Source: Bacteroidales bacterium (GTDB taxonomy: Bacteria; Bacteroidota; Bacteroidia; Bacteroidales; VadinHA17). Taken from it: DNA of 19,737 nt. Location: NCBI GenBank assembly GCA_003162595.1, contig PMNJ01000080.1, forward strand, positions 1-19,737, given 5' to 3'. The translations under genes were made by a program, and so were the position numbers. Below the pieces are notes generated by a model. It was not told the origin of the DNA. It was given only the letters and a program-made list of their open reading frames with translations, and searched no databases. This document shows, in pieces, positions 14,951 to 19,737 of the stretch. Position 1 is the first letter of the stretch. Every line of letters begins with the position of its first letter.

Positions 14951-17785
14951 ATGTCTAAATATCTCAGAATAATTAACTTTCATGATCAACATCTGTTCCA
15001 AAACACGCTGATCATTTCTTTTTTGACTTTTTTTATATGCTCCTGCAATAATATGCATGTTAATGATCAGTTTCAAAATATAGAAAAAAACAAGATTCAC
15101 CCGGCAGGGATAGCTATAGATTATCCATTGGGAGGTACAATTTTCCCTCCAGAATTTCCGGCGCCTGAATTTTTGTGGAAAGACACGTTGAAAACATCGG
15201 CTCATTGGCACATCCGCCTCTTAACGCAAAGTGGAAAAGAGTTATATAGCAAAATTGTAGAAGCATCGTCATGGAGGCCCGATTCAGCAACCTGGTCAAA
15301 TATAAAAACTGCTTCTGCAACAAATCCGGTTTCCGTCACAATCATTGGTGAACACAAGGGCATTCTTGGCGCCAGATATTCATCCGGCAGGATTTCCTTT
15401 TCCTTCTCAAAGGATTCCGTCGGAGCTTCAGTTTTTTACAGGGCTGTTCCGCTGCCATTTGGCTATGCTGTAAAGAATGTACGTGAAATACAATGGTATT
15501 TGGGAAGCATTAACGGTGGGAAACCACATAAGATACTGGACAATATACCTGTTTGTGCAAATTGCCATTCTTTTTCAGGGAACGGACTTCTGGCTATGGA
15601 TATTGATTATGCCAATGACAAAGGATCATACGTCATTGCCCCTATTAAGGACACTATTCATCTGACTTTTGATAAAATAATAACATGGGACGATTACAAA
15701 AAAGAAGATGGAGTAGTTACATATGGTTTACTATCTCAGATCTCCTCCGATGGTAAATACGTCCTATCCACAGTGAAGGACCGTTCCGTCTTTGTTGCTG
15801 TGGATAACCTGGCGTATTCACAATTGTTTTTCCCGATCAAAGGGATCATTGCTGTTTATGACAGGGATGCAAAGAAATTTTATGCGCTTCCGGGTGCTTC
15901 CGACAAGCAATATGTTCAAAGTAATCCTAACTGGTCACCCGATAACCGTGAAATAATGTTTACCAGGGCCAACAGGTACATGTCTTCTAAAATTGATAAT
16001 TCAAAAAGTATATTGCTGAATTTAGAGGATGCTGATGAATTCGTTACAAAGCATAAGCCATTTAAGTTTGACTTGTACCGTCTTCAGTTTAATGAAGGTA
16101 TGGGTGGGCAGGCCGTGCCTGTAAATGGTGCTTCCAATAATGGTAAAAGCAACTTCTTTGCGCGGTATTCACCCGATGGTAAGTGGGTAGTGTTTTGTCA
16201 GTCTGAAAACTATATGTTATTGCAGCACGACAGTAAACTATATATAATGCCTGCCAGTGGAGGGACACCCCGTTTAATGAACTGCAATACAAAAAATATG
16301 AATTCCTGGCATTCATGGTCGCCCAACAGTAAATGGCTTGTTTTTTCTTCAAAAAGCAGAGGGCCGTACACTCAGTTATACCTTACCCATATAGATGAAA
16401 ATGGCAACGATTCACCTCCGGTTTATCTCGAAAATCTGGCGTTTGACAATAGAGCCGCTAATATTCCCGAGTTTTTCAGCGATAAGTATAATAATTTCAG
16501 GAAAATGACTGATGACTTTTCCCAGAATGCCATGTATTATACCCGGTCAGCCTCGTTAAACATTACATCCAAAGAGTATAAAAACGCCATGGCCAATATT
16601 GATAAGGCAATTAAAATAGACAGTACTTTTTTTGACGCCTACAAAGACAGGTTAATGCTGAATATAATTTTAGGGAGGGCAAGGTCGACTGATGATATAC
16701 ATGACAGGATGATTGCAAAAAGGCTTATTGAGAAGCAGATCCGGCAGAATCCTGAGGACAAGTCGCTTTATATTAAGCGTGGTGAATTGCAGTTGCTTAT
16801 GGATGATTATGATGGAGCATTGAAGGATGGTTTATATGTATTAAAATCAAATGCGAATATTTACAGCGAATATGATTTAATTTCAACAACGTACCAAAAG
16901 ATGGGGGAATGGAATAAGGCAATACCCTATTTAAAAAAAATGCAGGAACTTCAGCCTGATAACACATTGGTATCCTATAACCTAGCTATTTCATATCAGA
17001 ATATTCAACAATTCGGGCCGGCACTTGATCTCTTGAATGGAATCATTGACAGATATCCTGATGAGGCGAATTATTATCTTTCACGGGCGAATTTATTTAT
17101 GCTGAAGGGAGATATACAGGACGCGAAAGCCGATTTTGAAAAGGCAGTATCGGTTGATCCTGAAAACTATAAATGTTACCTGGAAAGAGGATTTTTCTTA
17201 AAGAATACTTCATCTTCCGATAGGGGGAAGGCCAATTTTGACAAAGCAATAGCACTGTTGGGGGACGAAATAAAGAAAAACCCTCAGGATGCCCCGTTGC
17301 TGATTCATCGTGCTGAAATTATGGAGCAGACTGGCAATGTACAGAATGCGTTTACTGAGTATGAAAACTATTTAAAAATATGGCCACTCAATTATTCTGT
17401 CCTGGCTAAGAAAGCATTAATTCTAAGTTCCTTGAAACAATGGCCACAGGCAATTGATGAATATAACATCATTATCAATAATTTCCCCGGGAATGCAACA
17501 ATGTTTTTCAACAGAAGCCTTACTTTTCAGCAATCAGGCAATCTGCAAAAAGCCCTTGATGATGTCAATAATGCTATTCGTATTGATCGGGGTAAATATG
17601 CATACTATTTTCAAAGATCAAGGATAAGATATCAGTTGGGTGACCAGACGGGTTACAAAAGTGACCTCAAAGCTTCATCGGCCCTGTTAAATGAACAAAG
17701 CAAGACAAGGAAACTGGACAAAAAAGAGCTGGAAATCTTGTCAATGATTCAAAAGCTATTGAATAATACGCCAGGTACACGTTAA
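14951..17785 (+). CDS. Mono-heme PD40 beta-propeller / TPR lipoprotein
   Basis: The 944-residue protein has a hydrophobic head ending in a lipobox-like FICSC (Cys32), so it is likely lipid-anchored outside the cytoplasm. Residues about 50-200 form a beta-rich region opening with IDYPLGGTIFPPEF. A single heme c motif follows, C202-A-N-C205-H206 with SFSGNG. TolB/PD40-type propeller blades are seen at QISSDGKYVLS (263-273), NPNWSPDNREIMFTR (325-339), ARYSPDGKWVVF (404-415) and HSWSPNSKWLVFSS (454-467), then NRAANIPEFF. From about 528 to 925 there are repeated TPR helix pairs. Similar cytochrome/PD40/TPR proteins occur in Bacteroidota, Verrucomicrobia and Planctomycetes, with no established function known to me. 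It follows susD behind a terminator and its own candidate promoter. No clear ribosome-binding site is seen, and the start rests on the signal sequence. Confidence 0.85.
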   Translation: MSKYLRIINFHDQHLFQNTLIISFLTFFICSCNNMHVNDQFQNIEKNKIHPAGIAIDYPLGGTIFPPEFPAPEFLWKDTLKTSAHWHIRLLTQSGKELYSKIVEASSWRPDSATWSNIKTASATNPVSVTIIGEHKGILGARYSSGRISFSFSKDSVGASVFYRAVPLPFGYAVKNVREIQWYLGSINGGKPHKILDNIPVCANCHSFSGNGLLAMDIDYANDKGSYVIAPIKDTIHLTFDKIITWDDYKKEDGVVTYGLLSQISSDGKYVLSTVKDRSVFVAVDNLAYSQLFFPIKGIIAVYDRDAKKFYALPGASDKQYVQSNPNWSPDNREIMFTRANRYMSSKIDNSKSILLNLEDADEFVTKHKPFKFDLYRLQFNEGMGGQAVPVNGASNNGKSNFFARYSPDGKWVVFCQSENYMLLQHDSKLYIMPASGGTPRLMNCNTKNMNSWHSWSPNSKWLVFSSKSRGPYTQLYLTHIDENGNDSPPVYLENLAFDNRAANIPEFFSDKYNNFRKMTDDFSQNAMYYTRSASLNITSKEYKNAMANIDKAIKIDSTFFDAYKDRLMLNIILGRARSTDDIHDRMIAKRLIEKQIRQNPEDKSLYIKRGELQLLMDDYDGALKDGLYVLKSNANIYSEYDLISTTYQKMGEWNKAIPYLKKMQELQPDNTLVSYNLAISYQNIQQFGPALDLLNGIIDRYPDEANYYLSRANLFMLKGDIQDAKADFEKAVSVDPENYKCYLERGFFLKNTSSSDRGKANFDKAIALLGDEIKKNPQDAPLLIHRAEIMEQTGNVQNAFTEYENYLKIWPLNYSVLAKKALILSSLKQWPQAIDEYNIIINNFPGNATMFFNRSLTFQQSGNLQKALDDVNNAIRIDRGKYAYYFQRSRIRYQLGDQTGYKSDLKASSALLNEQSKTRKLDKKELEILSMIQKLLNNTPGTR

Positions 17786-17804
17786 TCTTATTAAGGCACC
17801 ATAA

Positions 17805-19580
17805 CTATCTAAAGAAAACATAATACCAGAAAGTATCCCCGAAACGTCTTTTCAATGTGGGTTCAGCCGATCTGATATCATTATTATATAGTTTAAGTAC
17901 AGACAGATACTGATTCCAGCGAAGTTCAGTGTCGTTGCTTATATGAAGATTTCCTAAATCAGGTAAGTTACCTTTGTTCGAAGCTGCCAGGGCTAAAGCC
18001 GCTTCTTCAACATGCACAGGTAATCTTGTAAATCCGAATTTCTCAAACTCAGGCAAGGCCAGGGCGATGCCCTTAAGATTTTTCTTCAGTAACATGAATG
18101 CCACATTGTACTCAAATGCCTTCCTGTTCAATGAATCGGATGCCAGGATCATTTCAATATTAATGTACGGATCATCTGTGATTGAAAAAAAGTCATTTTC
18201 TACCTTGTTTTGTCTCTTTTCTCCAAGTTCCTTGTCACTATTTACTGCAGCATCATTAAATAATAGTATTTCAAATGATTTTGCCTCATTTTTATAAAAA
18301 AGTGTTTTCTTTAAAATGTTTATATACCTGGAAGCTACTTCATAATTGCCATTTATTAATTCGGTCCTTATGAGCATTTTTAACCCTTCCGGTGAATGTC
18401 CTTTTATTACCATATTCTCAAATGCCCATCGGTGTGCTTCATTAATCATCCCTATTTCGTAATAGAAATATCCGCCGCGGTTAAGTACCTCACCAACCAT
18501 GTCCCATTTAAGGAAGAGAGTTTTTCCATCAGGACTCTGGAGGAAATGAAACAGCATATCATCCAGTTTATCCGTTTCACAAAGAGCAATATTATTGAAA
18601 AAGATCGTCAATGAATTGGAAGGAGGATTTAAGGTGTTGAAAGCAATTACTTCATTAAACTTGTTCTGATAAAATAAATTTTCGACATAGAAGTACTGTT
18701 TTGCTTTTTTATCATACCTATAGCTCCCGGTTATAACAAGAATTATAATCAGAAGGGCAGAGGTAATAAGACTGATGTAAAACTCAGAGATTCGGAATTT
18801 GTAAGGGAGCCGGAATCTGATTTTAGATATCAGGGGAACTACTGAAATGATCCCGGTAACCGAAAGAAAGAGAATCTGTTGAGATCCGGTATTTTGATCT
18901 GAGAATGGAAAAGTCAAAAGCGACTTTCCTGACTGGAAAAAGAAATATTCTTTTGATATGTAAAAAGTTATAAAGCACAGACACCACAATGCAATAATCC
19001 GGATCCATCCCTTATTCTCTTTATCAAATATTAAATAAAACGTAGTGATTAAAAGAAAGACCCAGGCAAAACCTCCTGTGGCATAAATACATAATGGAGC
19101 TAATATAACAGGCGCCCATCCTTTTAAAAAAAGTAAATATCTTATTACGAACCAGAATAGAGCCAGCTGAAGTAATAACCCGAGGTTATTGAAAAGTAAA
19201 AACCGGTAATCTGTTTGCAGATAGAAAAGAGATGCCCCGATCAAAAAGGGGATAACCCCTGATTGTTGTCCTCTTAAAGTATTAAAGATTTTTGATACCA
19301 AAACTGTATTCAGCGTAAGGACCGATGTAAGAATTAATGCCCCTGCAAGCGGATGATAGTAGAATGTAGAAAAGAACTTGCCAAGCCATATAAGAAAACC
19401 CCCGGGCTGGTGAAGATTCTCACGGAGAAAATCCAATGAAAAAATGAATAGAGAAGACTTTTCCTGGTAAAAAAATATATAGTTGCCAAAAAATCCAAAA
19501 TATATGAATGAAGCAATAAAGAATACCAGGTATGGAAGCCAGGAAATGAAAGACCTATTTATTTTCATATTTTGATTCAT
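17805..19580 (-). CDS. DUF6057-like polytopic membrane protein
   Basis: The product is 591 residues from the ATG at 19580. A TTG at 19601 and an ATG at 19568 are alternative starts. The first roughly 290 residues hold about eight to ten membrane segments; the opening FGNYIFFYQEKSSLFIFS…LHQPGGFLIWLGKF…YHPLAGALI is what I remember of DUF6057, a Bacteroidota family of unknown function. The remainder is soluble and helical, with TPR-like character (NIALCETDKLDDMLFHFLQ and later paired helices), and ends in FWYYVFFR. Topology suggests inner-membrane anchoring with a large extracytoplasmic or cytoplasmic tail. It converges with the PD40/TPR gene with only 19 bp between the stops and no clear terminator. 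No function can be assigned. Confidence 0.8.
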   Translation of the reverse strand: MNQNMKINRSFISWLPYLVFFIASFIYFGFFGNYIFFYQEKSSLFIFSLDFLRENLHQPGGFLIWLGKFFSTFYYHPLAGALILTSVLTLNTVLVSKIFNTLRGQQSGVIPFLIGASLFYLQTDYRFLLFNNLGLLLQLALFWFVIRYLLFLKGWAPVILAPLCIYATGGFAWVFLLITTFYLIFDKENKGWIRIIALWCLCFITFYISKEYFFFQSGKSLLTFPFSDQNTGSQQILFLSVTGIISVVPLISKIRFRLPYKFRISEFYISLITSALLIIILVITGSYRYDKKAKQYFYVENLFYQNKFNEVIAFNTLNPPSNSLTIFFNNIALCETDKLDDMLFHFLQSPDGKTLFLKWDMVGEVLNRGGYFYYEIGMINEAHRWAFENMVIKGHSPEGLKMLIRTELINGNYEVASRYINILKKTLFYKNEAKSFEILLFNDAAVNSDKELGEKRQNKVENDFFSITDDPYINIEMILASDSLNRKAFEYNVAFMLLKKNLKGIALALPEFEKFGFTRLPVHVEEAALALAASNKGNLPDLGNLHISNDTELRWNQYLSVLKLYNNDIRSAEPTLKRRFGDTFWYYVFFR

Positions 19581-19657
19581 CTTAATTATTTTAAGTATCA
19601 ATAATCTAGTTTCTGTAATAAGAACTAAGATACTTTATTTCCTCTTCTAGTGATGGA

Positions 19658-19737
19658 TTCATTCGGAATGACAAGCGGTTTTTTCAAAATCTGTTTCGCC
19701 CGTTGAGATTCCTCATTTCGCTTCGCTTCATTCGGAA
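19658..19737. repeat. Dispersed intergenic repeat running off the window end
   Basis: TTCATTCGGAA occurs at 19658-19668 (followed by TGAC) and again at 19727-19737, offset by 69 bp. The second copy is preceded by GAGATTCCTCATTTCGCTTCGC. The wording GATTCCTC…TTCG…CGGAATGAC parallels the element at 7682-7710, so both appear to belong to one broad class of dispersed repeats. The element is cut by the window edge. Confidence 0.5.

Overview
The window looks like chromosomal DNA of a Bacteroidota bacterium, probably Bacteroidales-like and at least partly anaerobic. The evidence is a SusC/SusD pair, a DUF6057-type membrane protein, promoter elements resembling the Bacteroidota TTTG / TAnnTTTG consensus, an oxygen-sensitive class I fumarase, an NrfH-type quinol dehydrogenase, and several dispersed intergenic repeats of kinds common in this phylum. 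The rank below phylum is an inference.

Left part (1-4227): the C-terminal end of a phospholipase-D/cardiolipin-synthase-like protein converges with a secreted esterase. The esterase lies 43 bp downstream of a stand-alone ABC-exporter transmembrane protein that has no ATPase. Divergent from these are a small lipoprotein made of two tandem copies of one domain and a metallo-beta-lactamase-fold hydrolase resembling AHL lactonases.

Middle (4228-7843): a repeat-rich stretch around housekeeping genes. A CACAGAG/CTCTGTG repeat cluster precedes a fused class I fumarase. The fumarase converges with a YbjJ-like MFS transporter whose last codons come from an intergenic repeat; an inverted partner of that repeat lies just beyond its stop. 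Upstream of the transporter is a short 5' remnant that looks like a nucleoside hydrolase gene. Its stop overlaps the transporter ATG, so the old promoter may now drive the transporter.

Right part (7844-19601): the most interesting region. An inner-membrane tetraheme NapC/NrfH-like domain is fused to a periplasmic SUMF1 (FGE-like) domain lacking the catalytic cysteine pair. It is followed by a SusC/SusD pair behind a perfect 27-bp palindrome, then a terminator, then a 944-residue lipoprotein with one CxxCH heme motif, PD40-type beta-propeller repeats and a long TPR tail. A DUF6057 membrane protein converges on this last gene. No glycoside hydrolase, sulfatase or ECF sigma/anti-sigma pair is present, so this is not an ordinary polysaccharide utilisation locus. 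A working hypothesis is a redox-linked uptake locus: menaquinol electrons pass through the tetraheme protein, with SusC/SusD importing a substrate or cofactor and the heme/propeller/TPR lipoprotein as a partner. The window ends in another dispersed repeat.
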